Shown: positions 26,350 to 35,721 of the stretch, in pieces
How positions within the stretch are numbered: the stretch's first letter is position 1
Layout of the letters: each line of letters starts with the position of its first letter
Source: an uncultured Muribaculaceae bacterium
GTDB taxonomy: Bacteria > Bacteroidota > Bacteroidia > Bacteroidales > Muribaculaceae
DNA length: 64,000 nt
Direction: 5' to 3'
Assembly: GCA_904501735.1 (NCBI GenBank)
Contig: CAJGBY010000009.1
Location: forward strand, 1 to 64,000
The notes under the pieces: model-generated
Told to the model about the DNA's origin: nothing
Database searches by the model: none
Seen by the model: the letters and a program-made list of their open reading frames with translations, nothing else
Made by a program: the position numbers and the translations under genes

Positions 26350-28323
26350 TCATTTTTTGATGTGCTTATGAGCCGGAGCTATTTTTTTACATATATCACA
26401 CCATTCACTATTATCTTGCCCTGTATAATTAGGTGAATATTCTATGACTTCTATGTAATCCTTTTTTCGATTGTTTGAGGAACTTGAACTTCTTTTTGAT
26501 GAACTTCCACTATAACCTCCACTACCTCCTGTAGTAACAACATTGCCATTCATGTCAACACCATAACCATTACCTTGACCGTCTACTACTGACTGAAAAA
26601 CTTGTTCTCCTGTACCTCGGCAATATTTACATGAACCAGATGACATACAATTAGTACAAGGAATATATGTACCTAAAAAAGGATGTATAATACCACCTCT
26701 ACCACCACATACCGAACACATACGCAGACCTTTACAATGGAAACATATTTGATGTGTTATCATCAATTTAGTTCCATTGGCTTGAGGTATAATGTCGGTA
26801 TAACCATTCATCTCATGTATTCTTTGTGCTTTAGGAGTAGAACCGCTATTGGCACTATGAGAATGATTGTGATTATGGCTATAGCTTTGAGAAGAACTAT
26901 TATTTTGCGCTACATATTGTCGTGTAGGATTTGTTTTCTTCTGAACTAAACCATTATCGGCAAGAATAATATTTAAGTCTTTGAAATTTTCATCTTTATT
27001 TCTCCTTGCACTAAAACCATATTTCCCCGAATAGATAACACCATCATATTTAGGAGGAATAATCTCGGCGCCATCAATTGTGCAAACTCCCTCTTTGTCG
27101 CCTACCGTGCACTCAAAATAGCCCTTCTTGCCATCTTTCCCGTCCCAGTAATAAATATCGGTATATTTGCGTGATAGTGGAATTAATGTTTTACCATTAG
27201 CATTTTCGGCTCCATAGATTCCGTTTTTATAAAGTTTGTACCACACAAATCCATCATCTTCCACTTGTTTCAGACGATTAACGACATTATTACTTGCTAT
27301 ACCTCGAGAATTAAGCATTACACCTGTTTCACGGTATTCACCATTTTCAGAATCCTTAACCGAGAATCCTTCCAGATTATATATTACACTATAATATTTA
27401 GGAGTAATTACTTCTTTCCCCGACATATCACAAGCTCCATTCTTTCCACCTTTTTCTACTGAATAATAGAAGTTATCAGAATTATTTACTAAACAAGCAA
27501 ACGAATAACCTTGTTTAGGCGAAATAATCTCTTTTCCTGATGCATCACAAATTCCGCTATTTTTGCCTTTTTCTACGATATAATAACGAATACCTTCACA
27601 TTCTACTAAATAAGCAAGCTCATACTCCCGACTTAGAGGAATGATAACATTCTTCTTTGAATCCATGCAGCCTTGATATTTTCCTTTTTCAAGGACATAA
27701 TATTCATAGCCTTTGTAGTCTACTTTTCTTACTTTTATAGAATCTTCAGCTACAGGTTGGTGTTGAACAGTCTCTTTGATGCTTTCCTTTTTTGAAGGTA
27801 CATTATTTATTGTAAGTAATACACCTGTATCTGTATAAGATGAAGCACCCGATTCTTTCACTCTAAAACCATTCTCCATATATATCACACTCTCATATTT
27901 TGGAGCAATGATTTCATTACCCGTCAAATCGCAAACACCTTTTTTATTATCCTTTCCAGTAATTGCAATATATCCAAGCCCATTCTTAGATTGAGTATAA
28001 TAAGCTCTTAAGTAGCCTTTACTCGGAGATAATATTTCCTTACCAGAGGCATCACAAATTCCAGCAAAACCATTCTTTTTGACTTGATAAGTTAAAGGAT
28101 AATTATCTTTCAACTTTTGAGGATATACAGACTCATAACCTCTGCTAAGTGGAATGATAACTTTCTTCTGTAAGTCCATACAACCCACAGTAGTACCCTT
28201 TCTCATACTATAATACTCGATACCATTTGTTGTCTGTTTATTTACAACCACATCTTTCTTTTGTGCATAAAGACACAACGATGAAATTGCAATCATTGAG
28301 ATTAACAAAAATATCTTTTTCAT
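26350..28323 (-). CDS. Secreted WG-repeat protein with C-terminal DnaJ-like zinc-finger motifs
   Basis: A 657-residue exported protein; the signal peptide ends SLCLYA then QKKDV. Residues ~35-460 carry repeated WG-type units with the pattern GxxDxxGKEIIxPK (GICDASGKEILSPS, GVCDLTGNEIIAPKYESVIY, GICDASGKEIISPK, GACDMSGKEVITPKYYSVIY, GVCTIDGAEIIPPKYDGVIY). Near residue 515-565 are four CxxC pairs in CFHCKG, CSVCGG, CTNC and CKYCRGTG, the DnaJ Cys-rich pattern, followed by a Ser/Gly-rich linker and a fifth pair CDIC. WG repeats are thought to bind ligands or partners; the zinc motif suggests a fold stabilised by metal. Function unknown. A His-rich segment (SHNHNHSHS) precedes the Cys region. Confidence 0.8.
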   Translation of the reverse strand: MKKIFLLISMIAISSLCLYAQKKDVVVNKQTTNGIEYYSMRKGTTVGCMDLQKKVIIPLSRGYESVYPQKLKDNYPLTYQVKKNGFAGICDASGKEILSPSKGYLRAYYTQSKNGLGYIAITGKDNKKGVCDLTGNEIIAPKYESVIYMENGFRVKESGASSYTDTGVLLTINNVPSKKESIKETVQHQPVAEDSIKVRKVDYKGYEYYVLEKGKYQGCMDSKKNVIIPLSREYELAYLVECEGIRYYIVEKGKNSGICDASGKEIISPKQGYSFACLVNNSDNFYYSVEKGGKNGACDMSGKEVITPKYYSVIYNLEGFSVKDSENGEYRETGVMLNSRGIASNNVVNRLKQVEDDGFVWYKLYKNGIYGAENANGKTLIPLSRKYTDIYYWDGKDGKKGYFECTVGDKEGVCTIDGAEIIPPKYDGVIYSGKYGFSARRNKDENFKDLNIILADNGLVQKKTNPTRQYVAQNNSSSQSYSHNHNHSHSANSGSTPKAQRIHEMNGYTDIIPQANGTKLMITHQICFHCKGLRMCSVCGGRGGIIHPFLGTYIPCTNCMSSGSCKYCRGTGEQVFQSVVDGQGNGYGVDMNGNVVTTGGSGGYSGSSSKRSSSSSNNRKKDYIEVIEYSPNYTGQDNSEWCDICKKIAPAHKHIKK

Positions 28324-28351
28324 AACAAAATGGTTTTTAGTGTTTTAGACT

Positions 28352-30475
28352 TTATTTTTTGAATTTCATGCCGAGGTTGTGCATGATGAACGACCAGATG
28401 TCGGTTTGTTCGTCGATAACCTTTGCAATAGGTTTGCCACCACCGTGACCAGCATTGCTTTCGATGCGAATAATCTTAGGAGCATCGCCAGTGTATGATG
28501 CTTGAAGTTGTGCAGCATACTTGAAAGAGTGTGCAGGTACTACGCGGTCGTCGTGATCGGCAGTAGTAACCATGATAGCAGGATACTTAGTGCCGTCGTT
28601 CTTGATGGTGTGAAGTGGAGAATAGCCATATAGGTATTCAAACATTTCTTGGCTGTCGTCGCTACGACCATAGTCGCTTGCCCAGTTCCAACCGATAGTG
28701 AATGTGTGATAGCGAAGCATATCCATTACACCCACCTGTGGCACTGCTACACGGAACAAGTCAGGGCGTTGATTTACTACAGCACCCACAAGAAGACCAC
28801 CATTAGAACCACCATTGATAGCTATATGCTCAGGTGAAGTATATCCTTCCTTAACAAGATATTCGGCAGCAGCAATGAAATCGTCAAATACATTTTGCTT
28901 TTGCATCTTTGTACCTGCCTTGTGCCATTCTTCGCCAAATTCGCCACCACCACGAAGGTTAGCCACTACATAGATACCACCATTAGCGATGAATGGAATG
29001 CGCATTGCGCTAAATCCAGGGTTTAGGCTGATGTTAAAGCCTCCGTAACCATACAAGAACACTGGATTCTTACCATTGCGTTCAAGACCTTTCTTGTAGG
29101 TGATGAACATATTAACCATTGTGCTGTCCTTACTTGGGTAAGATATTTGTTCGGTAACATAATCTTCAGGGTTGAAATCCACTTTAGGAGTGAAAATCAT
29201 AGCCGATTCGTCCTTTTCAAGGTCGTAGCTATAGATAGTGCCAGGGAAAGTGTAGCTTGAGAACGAATAGAACACCTCGTTGTGCTTGTGGCTTGAAGAG
29301 AAGCCCACTGAACCCACTGTAGGCAACTTGATTTCGCGAATCTTATTGCCATTGCCATCAAGAAGATATGCGTGGTTGGCAATATTTTCCATATAAGTAA
29401 CAATCATCTTATCGCCAGCCATATTAACGCTTTCAAGCAAGTTTTCGGTTTCAGGAATAAGCACTTTACCCTTGCCTACGCCAAGATTCTTCACATCGAA
29501 GGCTACAACCTTATAATTAGGTGCATCTTCGTTGGTCTTCATCAAGATACGCTTGTCGTCGCTGTAAACGATTCCATTATCCTTCGACATATCGTCGGCA
29601 ATGCACACATATTTAGCATTAGGAGCCTTAGTGTCCTTCACATAGATTGCATTACCCTCGCCGTCGCTTTCATAAAGCACAAGGAAACGCTCATCTTCGG
29701 TTACACCCAATTGATAGAAGCGAAGTGGGTGTTGCTTGTTCATATATTCCAAGCGGTCTTGTGATTGAGGAGTGCCAATCTTGTGGTAATACACCTTTTG
29801 GAACTCGTTCTTAGCCGACAATCCCTTGCCATCGGCAGGAGCATCGTAAGCACTATAATAGAAACCGTCGCCTTGCCAGCTCACGCCAGTGAATTTAGCC
29901 CACTCGATGTGGTCTTCAAGCAATTCGCCTGTAGCAGCGTCCATCACATATATTTCGTTCCAGTCGCTACCGCTGCGAGAGATTACATAAGCAAGATATT
30001 TTCTATCCTTAGAAAAGCTGAACGAACCAAGCGACACAGTACCATCTTCACTCAACTTATTAGGGTCGAGAAGTACACGCGCTTCGCCACCAAGTGAGTC
30101 GCATTCGTATATTACACTTTGGTTTTGTAGTCCATCGTTCTTGAAGAAATAGTATTTGCCATCCTCTTTCCAAGGAGTACCCATTTTTTCATAGTTTGAC
30201 AACGCAGTAAGTTTTTCCTTCAACTCACCACGGAAAGGGATAGTTGAAAGATAGTCATTAGTAACTGCATTTTGAGCCTTCACCCATTCGGCAGTCTCGG
30301 TAGAGTTATCATCTTCGAGCCAACGATAAGGGTCGGCAACTTGTGTACCAAAGTATACATCAACAGTATCCACTTTTTTAGTTTCAGGATAATCAAGCTT
30401 AGCTTGACCATTACACCCTACGAGCCCAGTAGTAGCTCCCAAGATAATACCTGCCATAATTGTTATTTTCTTCAT
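28352..30475 (-). CDS. Prolyl oligopeptidase family lipoprotein (S9A)
   Basis: A 707-residue serine peptidase with a lipoprotein signal (TTGLVGC). The N-terminal two thirds is a seven-bladed propeller (DPYRWLEDDNSTETAEWVKAQN at the start is the family hallmark). The catalytic alpha/beta-hydrolase domain has GGSNGGLLVGAVVNQRPDLF with the nucleophile Ser near residue 558, the Asp in VTTADHDDRVVPAHSFKYAAQL near 643, and the His in ESNAGHGGGKP near 676. It cuts short peptides after proline. As a lipoprotein it likely acts in the periplasm or at the outer membrane. The glutaminyl cyclase gene lies 33 bases upstream on the same strand. Confidence 0.95.
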   Translation of the reverse strand: MKKITIMAGIILGATTGLVGCNGQAKLDYPETKKVDTVDVYFGTQVADPYRWLEDDNSTETAEWVKAQNAVTNDYLSTIPFRGELKEKLTALSNYEKMGTPWKEDGKYYFFKNDGLQNQSVIYECDSLGGEARVLLDPNKLSEDGTVSLGSFSFSKDRKYLAYVISRSGSDWNEIYVMDAATGELLEDHIEWAKFTGVSWQGDGFYYSAYDAPADGKGLSAKNEFQKVYYHKIGTPQSQDRLEYMNKQHPLRFYQLGVTEDERFLVLYESDGEGNAIYVKDTKAPNAKYVCIADDMSKDNGIVYSDDKRILMKTNEDAPNYKVVAFDVKNLGVGKGKVLIPETENLLESVNMAGDKMIVTYMENIANHAYLLDGNGNKIREIKLPTVGSVGFSSSHKHNEVFYSFSSYTFPGTIYSYDLEKDESAMIFTPKVDFNPEDYVTEQISYPSKDSTMVNMFITYKKGLERNGKNPVFLYGYGGFNISLNPGFSAMRIPFIANGGIYVVANLRGGGEFGEEWHKAGTKMQKQNVFDDFIAAAEYLVKEGYTSPEHIAINGGSNGGLLVGAVVNQRPDLFRVAVPQVGVMDMLRYHTFTIGWNWASDYGRSDDSQEMFEYLYGYSPLHTIKNDGTKYPAIMVTTADHDDRVVPAHSFKYAAQLQASYTGDAPKIIRIESNAGHGGGKPIAKVIDEQTDIWSFIMHNLGMKFKK

Positions 30476-30508
30476 ATCTATAGTGATTATTAATTTATTC
30501 GTTATTTA

Positions 30509-31498
30509 TTACAAGCTATATATAAGGTTTGTGAGAGTTTGTCCCACAGCCTTAAGTGTAGCTTGGTCGATGTGTTGCATAGTGTCGTCGATGGTGTGCC
30601 ATTGTGGGAAAAATCCATTTTCCGAAGTAGGATCCATTGCGATAATGTCGATAGCAGGAATGCCTGCACGATTCACAAACACATGGTCGTCGGTAATAGC
30701 TCCACCGTCACGATTGACAAAATAGCTACCATAGCCACTACGCGCAGCCACTTTCCACACCTCATTCACCACAGCTGGCGCATAATGCATCGAAAAGTAC
30801 TCACGGCTGAACACCGAGCCACGCGCACCTACCATATCGAGCAAAATGGCAAACATAGGACGATACCCAATTCGGTGAGGATTGGCAGTCCAATACTGAG
30901 TACCAAGCGCCCACGAATCGTCGGGTGAAGCCGACACGCCTTCGCTGTCGCCCCAGTCCTCGGCATCAACAAATAGAATGTCAACACCCACATTAGGCAA
31001 TCTTTGTTGTAGCAAACGAGCTATTTCGAGCAAAACACCCACTCCACTCGCACCATCATTGGCGCCCATCACTGGTTTGCGATGATTCTTCGGATCGGGA
31101 TCACAATCGGCCCATGGACGGCAATCCCAATGAGCAAGAAGAAGGAGGCGACGAGTTGCATCGGGTGCAAACTCACCTATAATATTGCGCGCATTTAGCT
31201 TTGTGCCATCATAAGCAGTGAGCACAGGCTCTTGCACAATCACATTAGCACCATAACCTTGCAATTTTGCCACAAGATAATCGCCACAACGGCGATGCGC
31301 CACAGTATTGGGCACGCGCGCACCAAAATCGCATTGCGCCTTTACAAAAGAATAAGCGCTATCAGCATCGAACACCACACTTTGAGTGGTTGTAGATTCG
31401 TTCGTAACAGCAGTTTCGCTCGTTTTCTGCGTTGACGAGCAACTACCAAGCATTGCCACCGACATCACAGCCGATAAAATTATATTTCTAAACTTCAT
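30509..31498 (-). CDS. Glutaminyl-peptide cyclotransferase (M28 type), lipoprotein
   Basis: A 329-residue lipoprotein (lipobox MLGSC). Zinc-ligand regions of the M28/glutaminyl cyclase fold are present: LLLAHWDCRPWADCDPDPKNH near residue 115, GANDGASGVG near 145, FVDAEDWGDSEG near 175, and TDDHVFVNRAGIPAIDII near 275. The text closely follows the Porphyromonas glutaminyl cyclase pattern rather than an aminopeptidase. It converts N-terminal Gln to pyroglutamate on exported proteins. At least eight predicted secreted proteins in this window have Gln at the mature start, so substrates are at hand. It probably shares a transcript with the prolyl oligopeptidase gene downstream. Confidence 0.9.
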   Translation of the reverse strand: MKFRNIILSAVMSVAMLGSCSSTQKTSETAVTNESTTTQSVVFDADSAYSFVKAQCDFGARVPNTVAHRRCGDYLVAKLQGYGANVIVQEPVLTAYDGTKLNARNIIGEFAPDATRRLLLLAHWDCRPWADCDPDPKNHRKPVMGANDGASGVGVLLEIARLLQQRLPNVGVDILFVDAEDWGDSEGVSASPDDSWALGTQYWTANPHRIGYRPMFAILLDMVGARGSVFSREYFSMHYAPAVVNEVWKVAARSGYGSYFVNRDGGAITDDHVFVNRAGIPAIDIIAMDPTSENGFFPQWHTIDDTMQHIDQATLKAVGQTLTNLIYSL

Positions 31499-31553
31499 TA
31501 TTATCTATAAGTTATATATGCATTACAAAGGTACTGATTTTATCGACTCTCAC

Positions 31554-31588
31554 AAAAAAGAGCTCGACGAAAATATCGCCGAGCCCTC
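31554..31588 (-). terminator. Terminator of the HEX-repeat secreted protein gene
   Basis: On the minus strand GGGCTCGGCGA pairs with TCGTCGAGCTC (13 pairs, three G-U) and is followed by six T. The stem is nearly the same as the one after 35699 and akin to the one after 4816. Confidence 0.85.
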
Positions 31589-31618
31589 TATAGCATATTA
31601 ATTATCTTTCAGATGTTT

Positions 31619-33655
31619 TTATAGAACAACCTTAGTTGTCTTAGAACCTTGCTTCTTGATGAATATACCATTTTCAGGATTAGCAACCTTCACACCTTGT
31701 AGGTTGTAGTATTCAACAGGAGCATTTTCAGCTTCGATTTCTTCGATAGCTGTTGCAGTGTCGTAAGTTACTGTAATAGTATTGATGGTTGTTGTTCCAG
31801 TAGCTGTAAATACAACTGATTGAGCAGAACCTGTCCAAGTTGAACCAACAAATTCACCTACATTAGCAGTCATTTGAGTTTTACTTGCTTTGCCACCAGT
31901 GAACACGATATTAGTAATATCGGCACCAGTTGCAGAAATAGTAAATGAAGAACCCTTATATGTACGAAGGTCGTATGCGCTTGTACCAGCCCAAATACGG
32001 CAATTAGTACCTGCTGTACCCTTGTTGAATGATAGAGAAACATTGCCTGCAGTAAATACAATGTTATTTACTACGATTTCTTTGCTTTGACCTAATGCAG
32101 GTTCGTCTTGTACTGGATTCAATGAGCTTGGTTTAGTGAAGTCGAATGTAACATTAGATACTGTAGCACTCAACAATGTGAATGCAGCTTCAGTAACAGA
32201 ACTGTTTTCCTTACCTTCAGCTACTGCGATAGCCTTCACTGTAGCATCTTCAGCAAGAGTGAAAGGAGCTTCGTAAAGAGTTCCGTTTTCAGCGCTTGGT
32301 TCAGTACCGTCGATAGTGTAATAGATAGAAGCACCTTCAGTTTCGCAAGAGATTGTGATTTCAGCATCAACTGAGATAGCACCACCATTAGGAGCAATTA
32401 CAGGAGCAGCTACCACTTCCTTGCCTGATTGTGTTGTGATCTTGATAGGCAACAATTGGATTGTAGTATTGTAGCAACTTACAAAACCTTCAACAATCAT
32501 ATTTTCACCCGATACGATTTCAGCACCGGCTGTGTTGTACATTGTTGCACTACCTGAAGCATCAGTGATTGTAAATGATTTACCTGAACCAGTAGGAACC
32601 TTTACGCCTTCCACCTTGATGTAAGTAAGAAGAGGAGTGCTCTTAAGTTCGGCAAGAGTGATTGTAGTAGGTTCAACTGGAGTACCTGTTGTAGCAGTAC
32701 CAAAAGAAGCTGCTTCAACATTCATTTCAGGAAGACCATTGTAAAGGTTATATGTACCCTTCACGCCTGTTAGTTGGTCACCATTATTATAAGTCTTATT
32801 CAACGAACCAAAAGCAATAATCTTAGCTGTTTCGTCTTGTAGGAACAAATATGAACCAAGTTGAGCCACTACAGTTACAGCACCACTGATAGTGCTTGCA
32901 TGCTTATAGTTGTTTGTGATAAATTCATTGATATTTGCAGCAGGGAAAGTGAATGTAGCTTCAGCAACACCACTATTATCAAGACCTTCAGCAACTGCTA
33001 TAGCCTTCACTGTTGCAGCTTCAGCAAGAGTGAATGGAGCTGCGTAAAGAGTACCATTTTCAGTAGTTGGTACAGAACCATCAATAGTGTAGTAAATAGA
33101 AGCACCTTCAGTAGCACATGAAATTGAGATTGCATCAGTAGCAGAAACTTCACCACCATTAGGAGTGATTGCAGGAGTAGCTACTTGAGTAGCAGCGCTC
33201 TCTTCATAAACCACTTCCATTGACTCGATTCTAACATGTCCTGATGATCCACCTTGAGTTAAGGTTACAGTATTAGAATTAATGTCAGAAATGAAAGGTT
33301 TTATGTCATCAATATTATTAATAGTACCTGCAGTAACAGTAGATGCTTTGTTTAGCTTATTGCCACTACCAACTTTTAAATACACTTTGCTAATAGTCAC
33401 ACCATTATCAACACCTGCAATGGTCATTTTATTACCAGCATATACACGAATAGCAGTACCAGTATTGTAATACTTACTAGCGTTTGAATTAGAACCCTTA
33501 TCAAAAGTAACTTTGATATTGTCATCAAGTGTAACACTCTTAATTTCTTGAGCATTTGTGTAACCTTGATCCTTAAATGTGATAGAAACTGTCGTTTCAG
33601 CATTGATAGCAATTGCGCTAATCAAGCAAATTAAAGAAAGTAAAATTTTCTTCAT
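31619..33655 (-). CDS. Secreted multidomain protein with two HEX_C-like repeats and type IX tail
   Basis: A 678-residue exported protein (signal ends AIAINA then ETTVS). N-terminal ~160 residues form a jelly-roll-like beta domain. Then come two ~75-residue chitobiase C-terminal-like repeats (EGASIYYTIDGS/T...ENGTLY(A/E)APFTLAE(A/D)ATVKAIAVAEG) at about 160-240 and 418-495. Between them, ~245-410 is an OB-fold-like domain (YLFLQDETAKIIAFG, YNGLPEMNVEAASF) of the type seen in Bacteroidetes surface proteins. Another beta sandwich (FNKGTAGTNCRIWAG) follows. The last ~35 residues are the tail EYYNLQG...NPENGIFIKKQG. No catalytic site was seen, so adhesion or carbohydrate binding is inferred. It diverges from the starch-binding-like protein gene. 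Confidence 0.82.
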   Translation of the reverse strand: MKKILLSLICLISAIAINAETTVSITFKDQGYTNAQEIKSVTLDDNIKVTFDKGSNSNASKYYNTGTAIRVYAGNKMTIAGVDNGVTISKVYLKVGSGNKLNKASTVTAGTINNIDDIKPFISDINSNTVTLTQGGSSGHVRIESMEVVYEESAATQVATPAITPNGGEVSATDAISISCATEGASIYYTIDGSVPTTENGTLYAAPFTLAEAATVKAIAVAEGLDNSGVAEATFTFPAANINEFITNNYKHASTISGAVTVVAQLGSYLFLQDETAKIIAFGSLNKTYNNGDQLTGVKGTYNLYNGLPEMNVEAASFGTATTGTPVEPTTITLAELKSTPLLTYIKVEGVKVPTGSGKSFTITDASGSATMYNTAGAEIVSGENMIVEGFVSCYNTTIQLLPIKITTQSGKEVVAAPVIAPNGGAISVDAEITISCETEGASIYYTIDGTEPSAENGTLYEAPFTLAEDATVKAIAVAEGKENSSVTEAAFTLLSATVSNVTFDFTKPSSLNPVQDEPALGQSKEIVVNNIVFTAGNVSLSFNKGTAGTNCRIWAGTSAYDLRTYKGSSFTISATGADITNIVFTGGKASKTQMTANVGEFVGSTWTGSAQSVVFTATGTTTINTITVTYDTATAIEEIEAENAPVEYYNLQGVKVANPENGIFIKKQGSKTTKVVL
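32165..33183 (-). repeat. Two HEX_C-like coding repeats flanking an OB-like domain
   Basis: About 240-base blocks at roughly 32165-32413 and 32935-33183 encode near-identical units (EGASIYYTIDG, ENGTLY, VKAIAVAEG) and are similar at DNA level too, which points to duplication inside the gene with a domain between the copies. Confidence 0.7.
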
Positions 33656-33710
33656 AATGAGAGATTTATTAGTTATTGAAATTTATTTTCAGTGAAAATG
33701 ATTTTATATT

Positions 33711-33741
33711 GCAAAGTTAACATTGATACACTTAAACTCAA
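33711..33741 (-). promoter_or_regulatory. Promoter of the HEX-repeat protein gene (TTTG, 19 bases, TAACTTTG)
   Basis: A full-match Bacteroidetes promoter on the minus strand, with 55 bases of leader. It is one of two divergent promoters in the 313-base gap before the starch-binding-like gene; the stretch between them (33742-33846) shows only AT-rich sequence. Confidence 0.8.
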
Positions 33742-33846
33742 AATATTATTTTATAAAAACTTTATACCTCTGCATAGCAAACGATTTTATTTCGGTTCAA
33801 AATGAGCGAAAATCAACTGCGCCCGCGATTTTTTTAATGAAAAATT

Positions 33847-33876
33847 ATTGTAAATAAATTAAAAACATTAATTTTG
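33847..33876 (+). promoter_or_regulatory. Promoter of the starch-binding-like protein gene (TTG, 18 bases, TAATTTTG)
   Basis: ATTG, 18 bases, TAATTTTG, about 92 bases before the ATG, giving a leader of about 85 bases. Confidence 0.6.
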
Positions 33877-33968
33877 TGAACTCAACAACTATGATTCATT
33901 TTGACGAACTATATTACTATAGAATATTTTTAACATTAATACGATTCACTATTAAAACTTAACCAATT

Positions 33969-35699
33969 ATGAAGAAATTTTACTTTCTTTTTACGCTGCT
34001 TCTAAGCGTACTTGTAGCTAATGCTGCTACAATTCCAGCTGGAACAAAGTTGTATCTTACTCCAAACTCAAACTGGAAACAATCAAATGCTCGTTATGCC
34101 GCTTATTTCTTTGGCAATGGTGAAGCATGGGTGTCAATGACAAAGGTTGCCGGAGAAACTGATTTGTATGAACTTACTTCTCCTTCAAAGAGCTACACTA
34201 ATGTGATTTTCTGCCGTATGAATCCATCTACAACAGCTAACAACTGGAACAACAAGTGGAATCAAACAGCCGACTTGACATATGACGGAACAAACAACCA
34301 CTACACAGTAAAGGCTAACACTTGGGACAAAGGTGGTGGTACATGGAGCTACTATGGCAAGACTGAAGAATTGTTGCTTGGCGTGAGCTGGACTCCAAGT
34401 GAAACTATCTATCCTGGCGACAATGTAACTATCACAGCAACAGCAGTGGGTCAACCAGAAAATTCTTCAATCCAAATCACTATCGATGGTACTACAACTA
34501 CTGGTACTACAGCTAATTGGGTTGCAGGCGAAGCTGGCAATTACACAGTGAAAGTGGCATGCGTAGATAGCAACTCACAAGAATTGGGTAGCACAGAACA
34601 AACTCTTAAGGTTACAGCTATTACAAGCGAATGGGGTATCTATCTTGACAAAGCTTCAACTAAATGGACTAATGCGAACCTATACACATGGGACGCTAAC
34701 AATACTACATACACAGGTACTTGGCCAGGTAATGCTATGGGCGTAACAACAGTAAATGGTACTGAATACTACTACTCATTGATTCGCAATGCTAAAACTA
34801 TCAACCTTATTTTCAACAATGGTACTGAACAAACAGTTGATATCACTGGCATCTCAGGCGAATCATTCTTTAAGCTAACTACAAAGAATGGCGAAGGTAA
34901 GTGGCAAGTTGAAAAGGTAGAAAACTCTACAGGTGGTGGCGAAGAAGAGGAAGAAACTGAAACATTGGTATTCAATGTAACAGTTCCTGCTGGTACTGAA
35001 AACTGCTACATCGTAGGTTCTTTCAACGAATGGGGTAAATTCGTAGCTATGGAAAAAGCTGGCGACAACAACTTCACTGTTTCAATCGACAATCTTAAGA
35101 AGAGCGAAGTAAAATATAAATATACTTGCGGTGAAGGTTGGGATTATGTAGAAATGCAAGCCGACAAAGTAACTGATGTTCAAGATCGTTCTTACACCGC
35201 AAACGATGTTGTAGCAGCTTGGAAATCTACTCCATCTACTACAGTAACTTACCCTGAAAAGGTTTACATCGTAGGTCACGATAATGCTTGGGATCCTGCT
35301 AAGCCTCTTGAAATCTCTGGTACTGACGGCGTTTACACTATTGATAATGTAACTTTCGTAAACACAGGCTTCAAGTTGTCAACACAAAAGGGTAGCTGGG
35401 ATGCTTTCAACGCTGGTGTTCTTTATGTTCAAAATGCAATCGTAAACGAAGAAGCAACAATCACAAAGGGTTCTTCTGACGACAGCAAGATTAGTGCTAC
35501 AGGTACATTCAACCTTACTATCGACCTTGTGAATATGACATTCTTGGCTATTGACCCTCTAACAGTAGCTATCGAAGAAGTTGCTACCGACAACGCACCT
35601 ATTGAATACTACAACCTACAAGGTGTGAAGGTTGCTAATCCTGAAAATGGTATCTTCATCAAGAAGCAAGGTTCTAAGACAACTAAGGTTGTTCTATAA
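33969..35699 (+). CDS. Secreted starch-binding-like multi-CBM protein with type IX tail
   Basis: A 576-residue exported protein (signal ends LVANA then ATIPA). Domains: ~22-130 a CBM26-like module (GTKLYLTPNSNWKQSNARYAAYFF); ~132-215 an Ig-like domain; ~218-310 a second CBM26-like module (WGIYLDKASTKWTNANLYTWD); a Glu-rich linker; ~328-420 a CBM20/48-like module (NCYIVGSFNEWGKFVAMEKAGDNNFTVSI); ~428-530 a SusE/F-like module (EKVYIVGHDNAWDPAKPLEISGTDGVYTI); and the tail EYYNLQG...NPENGIFIKKQG. Such modules bind alpha-glucans. No SusC/SusD or glycoside hydrolase gene is nearby, so it stands outside a polysaccharide locus. Binding of glycogen or starch at the surface is inferred. Confidence 0.82.
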   Translation: MKKFYFLFTLLLSVLVANAATIPAGTKLYLTPNSNWKQSNARYAAYFFGNGEAWVSMTKVAGETDLYELTSPSKSYTNVIFCRMNPSTTANNWNNKWNQTADLTYDGTNNHYTVKANTWDKGGGTWSYYGKTEELLLGVSWTPSETIYPGDNVTITATAVGQPENSSIQITIDGTTTTGTTANWVAGEAGNYTVKVACVDSNSQELGSTEQTLKVTAITSEWGIYLDKASTKWTNANLYTWDANNTTYTGTWPGNAMGVTTVNGTEYYYSLIRNAKTINLIFNNGTEQTVDITGISGESFFKLTTKNGEGKWQVEKVENSTGGGEEEEETETLVFNVTVPAGTENCYIVGSFNEWGKFVAMEKAGDNNFTVSIDNLKKSEVKYKYTCGEGWDYVEMQADKVTDVQDRSYTANDVVAAWKSTPSTTVTYPEKVYIVGHDNAWDPAKPLEISGTDGVYTIDNVTFVNTGFKLSTQKGSWDAFNAGVLYVQNAIVNEEATITKGSSDDSKISATGTFNLTIDLVNMTFLAIDPLTVAIEEVATDNAPIEYYNLQGVKVANPENGIFIKKQGSKTTKVVL

Positions 35700-35721
35700 T
35701 CTGAATAATCTTGACTTTATA

